Shown piece by piece: positions 27,167-36,300 of a stretch of DNA of 64,000 nucleotides (position 1 is its first letter; each line of letters begins with the position of its first letter). The stretch is from assembly GCF_002847445.1 (NCBI RefSeq), contig NZ_CP025430.1:3282501-3346500 (forward strand), given 5' to 3'. Below the pieces are notes generated by a model. It was not told the DNA's origin, did no database searches, and saw only the letters and a program-made list of their open reading frames with translations. This stretch comes from Paracoccus zhejiangensis. GTDB lineage: Bacteria; Pseudomonadota; Alphaproteobacteria; Rhodobacterales; Rhodobacteraceae. Made by a program: the position numbers and the translations under genes.

Positions 27167-27346
27167 CTCCTGCTTCACCGGATCGCGCCCGCCGCTTCTG
27201 GCAAGGTCCAGCGACCGAATCAGACGGGCATGGACGGGAGCGTCGTCTCTCTATCCTTGATAATTGCACCTGAATTTCGGCTGGTGCTCACAGCGAGAAC
27301 GACTATTATAGCCGTAGTTCTGGAGTGCGTGCATATCCCGGTGGGA

Positions 27347-27366
27347 GGTGATCATGTATGATCACC
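27347..27366 (+). promoter_or_regulatory. perfect palindrome over the start codon of the XRE gene
   Basis: GGTGATCAT (27347-27355) and ATGATCACC (27358-27366) are exact inverted repeats, separated by GT. They cover the end of the GGGAGG ribosome binding site and the first three codons. Binding of the encoded regulator here would block its own expression, and the RNA form would hide the start codon. Confidence 0.6.
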
Positions 27367-27609
27367 GCTCGCCAATCACGGGCTGCGCGCGCGTTACTGG
27401 GATGGACACAGGAGACGCTCGCCGACAAGGCCCAGGTCGCATTGACCGCACTCAAACGCCTCGAATCCCAAAGCGGGCTCGAGGTGTTCGAGTCCACCCG
27501 TGACCAGGTGCGCCGCGCTCTCGAAGCGGCCGGGATCGTATTCCTGTCGACGGACAAGGGCGAGGGCGTGTTGCTGCAACACAATGGGGCCAACACCGAC
27601 AAACGGTGA
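27358..27609 (+). CDS. small XRE-family transcriptional regulator
   Basis: 83 residues. A helix-turn-helix begins right away: RQSRAARALLGWTQETLADK, then AQVALTALKRLES, followed by VRRALEAAGIVFLSTDKGEG. This layout (HTH then a short strand with AAGIVFL) is typical of small Cro/CI-like regulators of alphaproteobacterial elements. It is probably autoregulated through the palindrome over its start. Confidence 0.88.
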   Translation: MITARQSRAARALLGWTQETLADKAQVALTALKRLESQSGLEVFESTRDQVRRALEAAGIVFLSTDKGEGVLLQHNGANTDKR

Positions 27610-27702
27610 AATAGCGGCCAGCGTGATGTCAGGTTCTCGTCAAAAGGAATGGCTATCTTCCGCCGAAGATGGTTAACAAATACGTTACCCGTACGTGAGC
27701 GA

Positions 27703-27981
27703 ATGATGGGCCGCGCGACACAGACATATCTCGACACACCACCGTCCAGCCAGACGCTGACGTCTTATGATCGCGAGCACATGAAGCTCTACATGCGCCT
27801 TCTCGATGCCGAGCGTGATGGCGCCGATTGGCGCGAAGCTGTGCAGGTTCTCTTTGGCCTCGATCCAGAGTGCGATCCCGACCGCTGCCGCTCCATCCAT
27901 GATACTCATCTCGCTCGCGCGCATTGGATGACCGAACAGGGCTACCGCGAACTGGTCCGCGAAAGTCAGCGCAAGACCTGA
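27703..27981 (+). CDS. DUF2285-type small protein
   Basis: 92 residues from the ATG at 27703; an earlier start at 27649 is possible but has no clear RBS. The pattern YDREHMKLYMRLLDAERDGA, DWREAVQVLFGLDPECDPDR and ARAHWMTEQGYRELVRES is the one found beside DUF2285/DUF6499 regulators in ICEs. It is a short helical protein, possibly DNA-binding. It lies between two regulators, so a role in element control is plausible. Confidence 0.7.
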   Translation: MMGRATQTYLDTPPSSQTLTSYDREHMKLYMRLLDAERDGADWREAVQVLFGLDPECDPDRCRSIHDTHLARAHWMTEQGYRELVRESQRKT

Positions 27982-28093
27982 CCCGTGATGCGTGCCGCGC
28001 ATCACCTGTTGACCAGCGCCTGACTTCCGAAACGCAACTCATGCGGGAATCTTGAGCCTTCCCTATTCGTTTGAGTGGATTCGGGAGGCCGCG

Positions 28094-28865
28094 ATGACCC
28101 CTGACGCATCGACCTGGCGTTCTTCGGCGCGATACGACCATCTGGATGAACTGACGGCATCCGATCTGGCCTGGGAATGGCTGCGCCGCAATGACGATTA
28201 TGACGCAGATTTTGAAGCCTCGATTGCCGACCAAGGAGACCCCCAACCGCTGACCGAACGGATCCGGCAGCGCTGGGGGTTGCGATTTCCCTGTCGATCC
28301 GCTGGTCCCGCCACCCGATGCGCCGGTCTTCTGGCTCCCAGCGGAGGACACAAGTGTGGTGGTGCTGACCGAAGCCCCTTCGGAACTTGACGACAGCACT
28401 GACGGCGCTCCGCCGAACTGGCGCCTCGACTTCTCGGTCGAGAACGCTGGCGCGGAGTTCCATGTCCCGCTTGGCAATGGGCAGAAGCTCCAGATCTTCG
28501 ACGGCGCCATTATGGGGGACGCGATCGCGGTCGCCGTCGTCCCTCTCAGTCTCGCCGGTTTCGACCGGATCGAAGCCGTTCAACGCTTCCTTTCCGCCCT
28601 GCATGGACGCGCGATTCCCCCGGATACGCGCCTGACACGCCAGCAAAGGGAGCGACTCCGACGGATGCTGCGGGCTTTCGATGGCCATCGGGCCGGCACC
28701 ACGCAGCAGGAGATCGCGCGTGTCCTCCTGAACACCGGCCGTCTCGACCGGGACGAATGGCAGGCATCCTCCGCCCGTCATGCCATCAAGGCACTCCTGC
28801 GTGACGCCCGTTCCATGGTCGCCGGCGGTTATCGGAAACTCCTTCGTCATCGCCGCCCACGATAG
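28094..28865 (+). pseudogene. DUF6499/DUF2285 regulator-like gene with one frameshift
   Basis: The N-terminal part (SARYDHLDELTASDLAWEWL, RNDDYDADFEASIADQGD) is in one frame. From about 28290 the family continuation, DPLVPPPDAPVFWLPAEDTS, LTRQQRERLRRMLRAFDGH and SARHAIKALLRDARSMVAGG, is in the frame one base on. One extra base near GATTTCCCTG explains it, so either the gene is broken or the base is a sequence error. The start is the ATG at 28094 behind GGGAGG. Family members are predicted DNA-binding regulators near ICE integrase and replication genes. Confidence 0.75.
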
Positions 28866-28872
28866 CGCGGGT

Positions 28873-29184
28873 TTGCGCCGGCAACAGCCACTTCGTTGCG
28901 CCCGTCGCGGGCGCGTGGCTCTTCGGTGCCACGCTGCTATACAAGATCAACTCCAGCACCAATGCGCGTATGCGCGGGCGGCTGGTGCTGAACGGATCGA
29001 CCGAAATCCGAGATCAAAGGGCGAGATTTCAGGGGCGCACGCCTCCGAGGCGACGGCGCTCTGGCTGCAGACCATGGCGCCGCTCGCGCAGGGCGACACC
29101 GTCGAGTTGCAGGGCACCTTTCGCGCGGCGGATGGGTATTTCGCGGCCGATCACACGTCGTTCTGGGGCTGCAAGGTCGGTTGA
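28873..29184 (+). pseudogene. gene-transfer-agent DUF2793 tail protein, C-terminal fragment, frameshifted
   Basis: SHFVAPVAGAWLFGATLLYK and MRGRLVLNGSTEIR are in one frame, then GEISGAHASEATALWLQTMA and DGYFAADHTSFWGCKVG are in another. This is the jelly-roll end of the DUF2793 protein of the Rhodobacterales gene-transfer-agent cluster, as I remember it. The N-terminal part is missing and there is at least one frameshift, so it is a relic. It suggests recombination with the GTA cluster or a copy left at an island border. Confidence 0.6.
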
Positions 29185-29202
29185 GCGGCGGAAGGGAGAA
29201 GT

Positions 29203-29349
29203 GATGACACCACCCGTTCCGATCAGGGCTTTGTCCGCATGCCGGACGCCGAGTTCGAGGCGATCCTGACGCGCACGGCGGAAGAAGGCGCAAAACGCGC
29301 ACTGGCGGATATCGGCCTCGACGGCGAAGAGGCCGCGCCGCCGGATTAA
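29203..29349 (+). pseudogene. DUF6127-like fragment (GTA neighbour gene)
   Basis: In frame, GFVRMPDAEFEAILTRTAEE and GAKRALADIGLDGEEAA resemble the start of the small membrane protein that follows DUF2793 in GTA clusters. No start codon is in frame before it, and the hydrophobic C-terminal half is absent, the frame stopping at TAA 29347-29349. It keeps the GTA gene order with the fragment upstream. Confidence 0.45.
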
Positions 29350-29376
29350 GCGGCGATGGCCGACAATGCCCCGCAG

Positions 29377-29826
29377 TCAGACGGAGGGGCGGCTGCCTGG
29401 CAGGGGTGCCCTCGCGGGTGCCGGCCGATGCTCCGGGGCCGCTTGCTCGAAGTCGCAGAGGATCGGGCAGTCGGGCCGGTGGTCGCCCGCGCAGGCGTCC
29501 GCCAGCGTCGTGAGCGTGGTGACCATGTCCTCCATCTCGGCGATCCGATGCCGCAGCTCCTCGATGTGCTGAAGAGCGACGCGCTTGACATCGCCGCTCT
29601 GCCGGCTGCCGTCACGCCAGAGGTTCAGGAGCTTCTGGATCTCGGGCACCGAGAACCCCAGATCGCGCGCGCGACGGATGAAGCGCAGCATGTGGACGTC
29701 GGTGTCCGAATAGTCGCGATAGCCCGATTGGGTCCGGTTGGCGGGAGGGATGAGGCCGGTCTGTTCGTAGTAGCGGATCATCTTGGCGGAGACTCCCGAG
29801 GCGTGGGCTGCTTGTCCGATGTTCAT
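29377..29826 (-). CDS. cueR: CueR-type copper-responsive MerR regulator
   Basis: 149 residues starting at the ATG ending at 29826. The MerR HTH is MNIGQAAHASGVSAKMIRYY, followed by a dimerisation helix and the metal loop ACAGDHRPDCPIL with Cys112 and Cys120, the exact spacing and numbering of CueR ligands for Cu(I). It lies downstream of copA on the same strand. The 19-base-spacer promoters at 32584 and 32641 are its obvious targets. Probably activates both directions on copper stress. Confidence 0.92.
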   Translation of the reverse strand: MNIGQAAHASGVSAKMIRYYEQTGLIPPANRTQSGYRDYSDTDVHMLRFIRRARDLGFSVPEIQKLLNLWRDGSRQSGDVKRVALQHIEELRHRIAEMEDMVTTLTTLADACAGDHRPDCPILCDFEQAAPEHRPAPARAPLPGSRPSV

Positions 29827-29981
29827 GGGTGGCTCCTTTGGTTGGTGGTGAAGATGAGCGGAACGGCCGCTGGCGGAAAGATGACGTCGTGCGTGACGTG
29901 CGTGATATTGGTCATGACGGTCTTCCAGGCTAGGGGAATGACCGGGACGCACTCTGGCGCCCCGGTCGGCGCGGGTGGCGA

Positions 29982-32543
29982 TCACTCGGCAGGTGCAAGC
30001 CGGCCGGACATGGCGGGGCTGGCGGTCGCTGGGGCCGTCGGATCGGTCCCCATCGGCGGCGTGAAGCGGCGCAGGCGGAGCGCGTTGCCGAGCACGAAGA
30101 CCGAGGACAGCGCCATCGCCCCGGCGGCGAAGACCGGCGACAGCAGAACCCCGTAGGCCGGGTAGAGCACGCCCGCCGCGACCGGGATCAGCGCGGTGTT
30201 GTAGGCGAAGGCCCAGAACAGGTTCTGCCGGATATTGCCGATCGTCGCGCGCGACAACGCGATGGCGTTGGGCACGCCCTTGAGGCTGCCCGACATCAGC
30301 ACCACGTCGGCGGCCTCGATCGCCACATCCGTTCCGGTGCCGATGGCAAGGCCCACATCCGCCTCGGCCAGCGCCGGGGCGTCGTTGATGCCGTCACCGA
30401 CATAGGCCAGCGTCCCATGACTGGTCTTGAGACGGCGCACGGCCTCGACCTTGCCTTCGGGCAGCACCTCGGCCACGACCTCGTCGATGCCTAGCCGCCG
30501 GGCGATGGCTTCGGCCGTGCGGCGGTTGTCGCCGGTGATCATCGCAACCTTCAGGCCGAGGTCGTGCAACGCCGCGATCGCGGCCGGCGTCGTCTCCTTG
30601 ATCGGGTCGGCCACGGCGATGATCGCCGCCAGCTTGCCGTCGATCGCGGCGTAGAGGGGCGACTTGCCCTCGTTGCCGAGACGCTCGGCGATCTTGGCGA
30701 AACCGGCCACGTCATGGCCAAGCTCGGCCATGTAGCGGTCTGCGCCGATCTCGACGGGCTTGCCGCCGGCCACGGCCCTGACGCCGAACCCTGTCACCGA
30801 CTCGAAGTTCGAGACGGCGGGCAGCGTAAGGCCTTCCCCGGCGGCCGCGTCCACGATCGCACGGGCGATCGGGTGCTCCGACTTCTCCTCGACCGCGGCG
30901 ACGAGGCTCAGGACCTCGGCCCGCTCGAACCCGGCGGCCAGTTCCAGATCGGTCAGCGCGGGGGCGCCTTCCGTCAGCGTGCCGGTCTTGTCCACCGCCA
31001 CGACCCTGGCATCCTTCAGCAGCTGGAGCGCTTCGCCCTTGCGGAACAGCACGCCCATCTCGGCGCCGCGCCCGGTGCCCACCATGATCGAGGTCGGCGT
31101 GGCGAGACCCATCGCACAGGGGCAGGCGATGATCAGGACCGCGACGGCGTTCACCAGCGCGAAGGTCAGCGCCGGGTCGGGACCGAAGAAGAACCAGATG
31201 CCGAAGGTCAGCGCCGCCACCGCCATGACGGCCGGGACGAACCACATGGTGACGCGGTCCACCAGCGCCTGGATTGGCAGTTTCGAGCCCTGCGCCTCCT
31301 CGACCAGGCGGATGATCTGCGCCAGCACCGTGTCCCCGCCGACCGCAGTGGCGCGAAAGGCGAAGGCGCCTTTCTGGTTCACGGTGCCGCCGGTCACGGC
31401 AGCGCCCGCCTGCTTCTGGACGGGGATGGGCTCGCCGGTGATCATCGATTCATCCACCCAGCTCTCGCCCTCGACCACCTCGCCGTCCACGGGGACGCGC
31501 TCGCCCGGATGGACCTCGACGAGATCGCCGGGAGCCACGTTGGCCACCGCGATGTCCTCGACGCGGCCGCCCCGGCGCACGCGCGCGGTCTTGGGCTGCA
31601 GGCCAACAAGGCGGGTGATCGCCTCGGAGGTGCGGCCCTTGGCGCGCGCCTCGAGATAGCGGCCGAGCAGGATCAGCGTCACGATAACGGCTGCCGCCTC
31701 GTAATAGACGTTGACGGTGCCCGCCGGCAGCAGGCCGGGGGCGAAGGTGGCGACAAGTGAATAACCGAAAGCCGCCAGCGTGCCGACCGCGACAAGGCTG
31801 TTCATGTCAGGCGCGCCACGGAACAGGGCGGGAAGGCCCTTCTGGTAGAAGCGGATGCCGGGGATGGCGAGGACCAGCAGCGTCAGCGCGAACTGGATAT
31901 ACCAACTGGCCTGCATGCCGATGGTGCCCGCGACGAGGTCATGGACGGCGGGAATGAGGTGGCTGCCCATCTCGAGGACGAAGACCGGCAGGGTCAGCGC
32001 CGCCGCCAGGATCAGGTCGCGCCGCAGCGTCTCGCGCTCGGCCTCCTTGCGGGCGTTGGCCTGCGCCTCATCGGCCCCGCCGCCGTCGATCAGCCGCGCC
32101 TCGTAGCCGGTTTCGGTGATGGCCCGCAGCAACGCGCCGGCATCGGCCGGGCCCGTGACGGTCGCGCGCTCGGTGGCGAGGTTGACGGTCGCCGAAGCAA
32201 CGCCGGGCACCGCCTGCAGCGCCCTTTCGACCCGGCCCACGCAAGAGGCGCAGGTCATCCCCTCGATGGCGATCTCGACCGCACCCTGGGGCTTGGGCAC
32301 GTCATAGCCCGCGCTTTCCACCGCACCCACCAGCGCGGCACGCTCGACCGGCGCGCTGAGACGGATGTCGGCGCGCTCGGTGGCCAGGTTGACATTTGCC
32401 GAGGCGACGCCGGGCACGGCCCGCAGCGCCTTCTCGACCCGGCCCACGCATGAGGCACAGGTCATGCCCTCGATGGACAGGCTGATCGGGGGCAGATTGA
32501 TGCTGCCGGCTCCGGGCTCGCGATCTCGCGCTGGGGCGGTCAT
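29982..32543 (-). CDS. copA: copper-exporting P1B-type ATPase with two HMA domains
   Basis: 853 residues. Two N-terminal heavy-metal domains each have [11 protein letters not shown] (Cys29/Cys32 and Cys98/Cys101). Eight membrane segments are predicted. The intramembrane motif is [11 protein letters not shown], the phosphorylation site [12 protein letters not shown], with [16 protein letters not shown] and [12 protein letters not shown] in the ATP domain. It pumps Cu(I) out of the cytoplasm. It is transcribed from a CueR-type promoter at 32584-32614, with cueR just downstream of it on the same strand. Confidence 0.95.
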   Translation of the reverse strand: MTAPARDREPGAGSINLPPISLSIEGMTCASCVGRVEKALRAVPGVASANVNLATERADIRLSAPVERAALVGAVESAGYDVPKPQGAVEIAIEGMTCASCVGRVERALQAVPGVASATVNLATERATVTGPADAGALLRAITETGYEARLIDGGGADEAQANARKEAERETLRRDLILAAALTLPVFVLEMGSHLIPAVHDLVAGTIGMQASWYIQFALTLLVLAIPGIRFYQKGLPALFRGAPDMNSLVAVGTLAAFGYSLVATFAPGLLPAGTVNVYYEAAAVIVTLILLGRYLEARAKGRTSEAITRLVGLQPKTARVRRGGRVEDIAVANVAPGDLVEVHPGERVPVDGEVVEGESWVDESMITGEPIPVQKQAGAAVTGGTVNQKGAFAFRATAVGGDTVLAQIIRLVEEAQGSKLPIQALVDRVTMWFVPAVMAVAALTFGIWFFFGPDPALTFALVNAVAVLIIACPCAMGLATPTSIMVGTGRGAEMGVLFRKGEALQLLKDARVVAVDKTGTLTEGAPALTDLELAAGFERAEVLSLVAAVEEKSEHPIARAIVDAAAGEGLTLPAVSNFESVTGFGVRAVAGGKPVEIGADRYMAELGHDVAGFAKIAERLGNEGKSPLYAAIDGKLAAIIAVADPIKETTPAAIAALHDLGLKVAMITGDNRRTAEAIARRLGIDEVVAEVLPEGKVEAVRRLKTSHGTLAYVGDGINDAPALAEADVGLAIGTGTDVAIEAADVVLMSGSLKGVPNAIALSRATIGNIRQNLFWAFAYNTALIPVAAGVLYPAYGVLLSPVFAAGAMALSSVFVLGNALRLRRFTPPMGTDPTAPATASPAMSGRLAPAE

Positions 32544-32583
32544 GAAGGGGGTCTCCTTGAAGCTATTCCATCATCCGCCAAGG

Positions 32584-32614
32584 GAGATAAGGGTTCCCAT
32601 CGCTGGAAGGTCAA
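32584..32614 (-). promoter_or_regulatory. CueR-type promoter of copA
   Basis: On the minus strand: -35 TTGACC (32614-32609), a 19-base spacer containing TTCCAGCGATGGGAA, and -10 TATCTC (32589-32584). The overlong 19-base spacer with a dyad in it is the signature of MerR-family activation. It is almost identical to the divergent promoter at 32641. Confidence 0.8.
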
Positions 32615-32640
32615 GACCTGTCAGGATCGATTCTTTCCTC

Positions 32641-32671
32641 TTGACCTTCCAACGATGGGAAACCCTATCTC
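32641..32671 (+). promoter_or_regulatory. CueR-type promoter of copZ and DUF305 genes
   Basis: -35 TTGACC (32641-32646), a 19-base spacer with TTCCAACGATGGGAA, and -10 TATCTC (32666-32671). GGAGG at 32695-32699 precedes the ATG at 32704. It mirrors the copA promoter, so one regulator can switch both operons. Confidence 0.8.
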
Positions 32672-32703
32672 ACCTTGCATGAGACGAACCACAGGAGGCA
32701 CTC

Positions 32704-32910
32704 ATGCAGTTCCACATTGAAAATATGACCTGCGGCGGCTGCGCGTGCGGCGTGACCAGGGCGATTCACACGGTTGATCCCGCAGCGAACGTCGAGGCCG
32801 ATCCCCCGAAGCGCAAGGTCGTCGTCACCTCCGGGCAGCCCCGCGCCGCCTTCGAGGCCGCGCTGGCCGAGGCGGGCTTTCCCGTCGCGCCGGTGGGGAC
32901 GGTCGCCTGA
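32704..32910 (+). CDS. copZ: CopZ-like copper chaperone (HMA domain)
   Basis: 68 residues with a single heavy-metal-associated fold. The metal loop is [14 protein letters not shown], Cys-Gly-Gly-Cys, with a third Cys two residues later. It would carry Cu(I) to the divergently encoded ATPase. Its stop overlaps the ATG of the next gene (32908-32912), so the chaperone and the DUF305 protein are translated together from the CueR-type promoter. Confidence 0.9.
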   Translation: MQFHIENMTCGGCACGVTRAIHTVDPAANVEADPPKRKVVVTSGQPRAAFEAALAEAGFPVAPVGTVA

Positions 32911-33314
32911 TGAACAAGCTGTCCGTTCTGTTCATGGCGACCGCGCTTGCCGCCGCGGGCGGACTGGCCGTTGCGCAATCGCAGATCGTGGATGAAGGCG
33001 TTACGATCACGGATCGTTCGGACATGGGTCATGGCGCGCATGGTGCGGCTGCCTCCGACAGCCCGGCAGTTCAGGCCTACATGGCCGCAAACGACCGCAT
33101 GCATGCCGGGATGGCCGTCGAGTTCAGTGGCGACGCCGACGTGGATTTCATGCGCAGCATGATCCCGCACCATCAGGGCGCCATCGACATGGCGCGCGTC
33201 GTGTTGGGACACGGCGAGGACCCGCAGATCCGTGCCCTCGCCGAAGACGTGATCGCGGCGCAGGAGGGCGAGATCGCCATGATGCGCGAGTGGCTGGCCG
33301 CCCGCGGTCAGTAA
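32910..33314 (+). CDS. exported DUF305 copper-associated protein
   Basis: 134 residues. A signal peptide ([20 protein letters not shown], then VAQS) precedes a ferritin-like DUF305 domain with the signatures [20 protein letters not shown] and [16 protein letters not shown]305 proteins are periplasmic and often found in copper islands; metal binding through the His-His and Met residues is likely. It is coupled to copZ and followed by a terminator hairpin at 33343. Confidence 0.88.
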   Translation: MNKLSVLFMATALAAAGGLAVAQSQIVDEGVTITDRSDMGHGAHGAAASDSPAVQAYMAANDRMHAGMAVEFSGDADVDFMRSMIPHHQGAIDMARVVLGHGEDPQIRALAEDVIAAQEGEIAMMREWLAARGQ

Positions 33315-33342
33315 CAGGCTCGCGCCCCCCAAGGGATAGCGA

Positions 33343-33376
33343 GGGCCCGCCAATGAGACGGCGGGCCCTATTGTTC
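33343..33376 (+). terminator. terminator after the copZ-DUF305 operon
   Basis: GGGCCCGCC (33343-33351) and GGCGGGCCC (33360-33368) form nine base pairs; TATTGTTCT follows. It lies 28 bases past the DUF305 stop. It can serve the convergent gene ending at 33441 only weakly on the other strand. Confidence 0.7.
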
Positions 33377-33440
33377 TGACCGACCGCGGCTCGGTGCCTG
33401 GCCGGTAGCTGGCGCCGGAGCGAACTCCGGCGCCGATCGC

Positions 33441-34988
33441 TCAGCGCGCCGGGCCGCCGTAGACGATGCCGTTCGGGCGATCGCCAACCGGCACTGTCTT
33501 GACCACTTCCTGGCTCCCCACGTCGATGATCGACACGGTATCGTCGGCGATGTTGGTCACGAACACATAGACCCCGTCCGCCGATGCCGATACTCCATGG
33601 GCGCCGCGGCCGGTGGTGATGGTCTTCACCACCTGACCGATTGCGGTGTCGATCACGGATACGGTGTCGTTCGGCTCGGCCTCGGTGCCCTGATTGGCGA
33701 CATAGACGAATTTCCCATCCTGCGTCGCGATGAGCTGGATCGGGTTCGGCCCGACGTCGATCCTGTTCGTCACCTCGCGGGTTGAAGTGTCGATCACGGC
33801 GACGCGGTTCTCGTCGCGCAGCGAGACATAGACCTGATCGCCCGAGGGCGTGAACCCGACCTGAACCGGCGCGGTCCCGATCGGAATGCGCGCGACCTCG
33901 GACAGCGCCTGGGTGTCGATGACGGACACGGACCCGTCCTCGACATTGGCCACGTAAAGCTGGGTCTCATCCGGGCTGAGCCGTAGGCCGTGCGGATAGT
34001 CCCCCGTCGCGATACGCCCGATGACTTCGGCCCGTGCGAGATCGACGACCGCGATCTCGTCTCCGCCGGCCAAGGAGACATAGGCGCGCCCCTGCCGGTC
34101 AGCGACCACATGGGCCGGGTGCGAGCCTACCGCGACGGTCGCCTTGGGCGCCGAGAGGTTCTGCGGATCGAGAATGACCAACAGACCCTCGGCCGCACCG
34201 TCCCCGCCGTGCCCATGCCCGTCCGACCCGTGATCCCCTTCGACGGCAGGATCGCCAACGGCCAACAGCAGCTTGCCGTCAGGCGTCAGGTCGACGTTGT
34301 GGGGCGCGATCGGGATCAAAACCGTGTCGACCGCTCCGGTGGCGAGATTGATGGCGCTGATGGAATTGCCGCCTTCATTGGCGGACCAGACAGTCCCGCC
34401 GGTCTGACCAAAGGGCGCAGGTGCCTCGCCGGCCTTCGCCTCCAGCCATGCCTGCATTTCGGCGATCTCGCCTTCCTGCACCGCGATGATCTGCTCCGCC
34501 CACTCCCTTGTCTTCGGGTCGTCGCCATACTGCAGGACGATCCGGGCCATATCGATCGCGCCCTGATGGTGCGGGATCATGCCCCGGACGAAGGCGACAT
34601 CCGGATCGTCGGCCATGACGCCGTCCATCATCGGTCCGTGCATTTCATTCATCGATTCGACGTAGGCCCGGGTGAAATCCGGAAGGCTTTCGTTAACCGG
34701 GGCCGCCCCGGCGTTCGGCGCGCCCATCATCCCCTGCATCATCCCACCCTGCATCATCTGGCGCATCGCGCCCATGCATTCCGGGGTCATGGCCTGGCAC
34801 TGCTCGGGCATCATCCCTTGCATGCCGGGCATCTGGCCTGAAGGCGGCGTTGGCGCGGGCGCCTGCTCCGCCTGTGCGGGCGGGGTTCCCGGGTGATGGG
34901 TGTCATGTCCGGCCTGCGCGAGAGCAGCGCCTGGCAGGCCTGCCAGCAGGCTGACAGTAAGGGCGATTACGATTGCTGTTCGGTTCAT
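33441..34988 (-). CDS. exported fusion of DUF305 domain and YVTN beta-propeller
   Basis: 515 residues. A signal peptide (TAIVIALTVSLLAGLPGAAL, then AQA), a Met/His-rich linker (about 50-100, GMQGMMPEQCQAM), then DUF305 (about 105-200, with [20 protein letters not shown]) come first. They are followed by a seven-bladed YVTN-type propeller (about 205-515) with repeats such as LYVANVEDGSVSVIDTQ, VYVSLRDENRVAVIDT and VFVTNIADDTVSIIDV. A His-Gly-Asp insertion (GDHGSDGHGHGGDG) sits in one blade. Such a fusion suggests periplasmic copper binding or handling on a propeller scaffold; the exact role is unknown. Confidence 0.85.
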   Translation of the reverse strand: MNRTAIVIALTVSLLAGLPGAALAQAGHDTHHPGTPPAQAEQAPAPTPPSGQMPGMQGMMPEQCQAMTPECMGAMRQMMQGGMMQGMMGAPNAGAAPVNESLPDFTRAYVESMNEMHGPMMDGVMADDPDVAFVRGMIPHHQGAIDMARIVLQYGDDPKTREWAEQIIAVQEGEIAEMQAWLEAKAGEAPAPFGQTGGTVWSANEGGNSISAINLATGAVDTVLIPIAPHNVDLTPDGKLLLAVGDPAVEGDHGSDGHGHGGDGAAEGLLVILDPQNLSAPKATVAVGSHPAHVVADRQGRAYVSLAGGDEIAVVDLARAEVIGRIATGDYPHGLRLSPDETQLYVANVEDGSVSVIDTQALSEVARIPIGTAPVQVGFTPSGDQVYVSLRDENRVAVIDTSTREVTNRIDVGPNPIQLIATQDGKFVYVANQGTEAEPNDTVSVIDTAIGQVVKTITTGRGAHGVSASADGVYVFVTNIADDTVSIIDVGSQEVVKTVPVGDRPNGIVYGGPAR

Positions 34989-35119
34989 TGGATTTCATCC
35001 TCTGGTTCCGGAGCACCGGCCCGGATTTGCGGGCGCGGCTCTCCATCCTGTTCGTTTGTCTTTCGGGTTTGCGCGGAGCGGCCGGAGACGTCTCTCGTCC
35101 TCGCGGCGATCCCTGCGCA

Positions 35120-35530
35120 TCACACAGCGATGAGACGTGGCGGCTTCAGGATGCCTTCGGGTGATCGGTCGTGCGGATCAGTGCGCACAACCGTGAAAAC
35201 CTCACCGTTCACGGACGGGCCGAACGTCGGCGGCGCGACGAGAACCGCGGCGGCCAGACAGATCTGGCAGCAGTCCGCCGGACCCTGGCCACTGTCCTCG
35301 TTCAGGCAGCCTGCCGATTGATCTGCGCCATGCTCGTCCGGCAGGTGAGGCTGGGCGCAGTGGCTTGCCGTGGCGGCGACCTGCTGCTGGTGGATGGCGT
35401 GTCCGGCGGGGCCGGCATGTACCGGGACCTGCAGAACCAGGGCGCCGATGGCAAGCAGCAGGATGCAAACCGCAAACTGGCGCAATCGGCCGCATCTCAC
35501 CCGGAAGGCAGCTCGCACCCGCCCGGTCAT
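35120..35530 (-). CDS. secreted Cys/His-containing protein, DUF2946-like
   Basis: 136 residues. One N-terminal hydrophobic segment (FAVCILLLAIGALVLQVPVH) acts as signal or anchor. The rest contains His and Cys clusters (SHCAQPHLPDEHGADQSAGC, GPADCCQICLAAAVLV) and a Pro-rich end. This resembles small DUF2946/CopL-type proteins in copper islands, but the match is loose. It reads in the same direction as the propeller protein, 131 bases upstream of it. Confidence 0.6.
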   Translation of the reverse strand: MTGRVRAAFRVRCGRLRQFAVCILLLAIGALVLQVPVHAGPAGHAIHQQQVAATASHCAQPHLPDEHGADQSAGCLNEDSGQGPADCCQICLAAAVLVAPPTFGPSVNGEVFTVVRTDPHDRSPEGILKPPRLIAV

Positions 35531-35694
35531 GCGCCACTTTCCTTCCCGGCGGCACGCCGGGCCAGTGCGATGTCGCGTTCACGTCTCCCGCCACCCGACG
35601 CCGCGAGACCGCCCCGCTGACGGAGGCAAGCCGCCTCGGCCAGGTGCTGTTTCGGATCATTCGCAAGTCGGGCGATCATGTCGGCAGCCCCGTG

Positions 35695-36198
35695 TCAGAT
35701 TTCCCGTGGACCGAGAAAGCGCCCGAAGCTCCGGACGGTCGGGCCGAACAGGAACGCTTCATAGGGCTCGGGATCGACGCCCGGAAAATCCATGCCGGGC
35801 GAGCCGGCCGGCATGCCGGGAACGGCCAGCCCCGTCGCGTCAGGCCGCTCGGCCAGAAGGCGGCGGATGGCTGCGGCAGGCACATGGCCCTCGACCACGT
35901 AGCCGCCCACCTCGGCGGTGTGGCAGGAGGCCAGTTCGGCCGGGACGCCGAGCCGCTGCTTGAGGCTGTCCATATCGGAGGATTCTACCACCTTCACCGG
36001 GAAGCCTGCGGCCTCGATATGCGCGACCCAGCCATCGCAGCAGCCGCAGGATGGATCCTTGCTGACGCTCACCAGCGGCAGCGCTTCTGCATGTCCCCGC
36101 CTTGGCATGGACATCAGCAGGGGCAGCGCGCCGGCAGCGGCCAGAACGGTGCGCCGGCTGATGGGGTGATCGTTTCTCATCGTCAAACCTCGTTTCAT
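35695..36198 (-). CDS. Tat-exported DUF411 metal-binding protein
   Basis: 167 residues (161 if the Met at 36180 is used). The leader has a twin-arginine motif, PISRRTVLAAAGALPLLMS. The DUF411 domain begins VSVSKDPSCGCCDGWVAHIE, whose Cys-Gly-Cys-Cys probably binds copper, and continues SCHTAEVGGYVVEGHVPAAA and GLAVPGMPAGSPGMDFPG. These proteins occur regularly in copper and silver resistance loci. It lies downstream of the second copper ATPase. Confidence 0.88.
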   Translation of the reverse strand: MKRGLTMRNDHPISRRTVLAAAGALPLLMSMPRRGHAEALPLVSVSKDPSCGCCDGWVAHIEAAGFPVKVVESSDMDSLKQRLGVPAELASCHTAEVGGYVVEGHVPAAAIRRLLAERPDATGLAVPGMPAGSPGMDFPGVDPEPYEAFLFGPTVRSFGRFLGPREI

Positions 36199-36300
36199 GG
36201 ATTCATTATCTCGCCGTCACGGTCCGGGCGCGACGCACGAAGGGGTGAGCAGGTGCTTGCATGCTGCGGCATGGTGCCGGCAGAGGCGCGCCAGCGGGCA

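Noticed and set aside
26067..27269. 400-codon minus-strand frame across the ssb upstream region
   Set aside because: It runs antisense through ssb and shows no recognisable domain. I could not support any gene in 26020-26723.
30564..31760. Long plus-strand frame antisense to copA
   Set aside because: The opposite strand carries an unmistakable P-type ATPase; the antisense reading is a compositional shadow.
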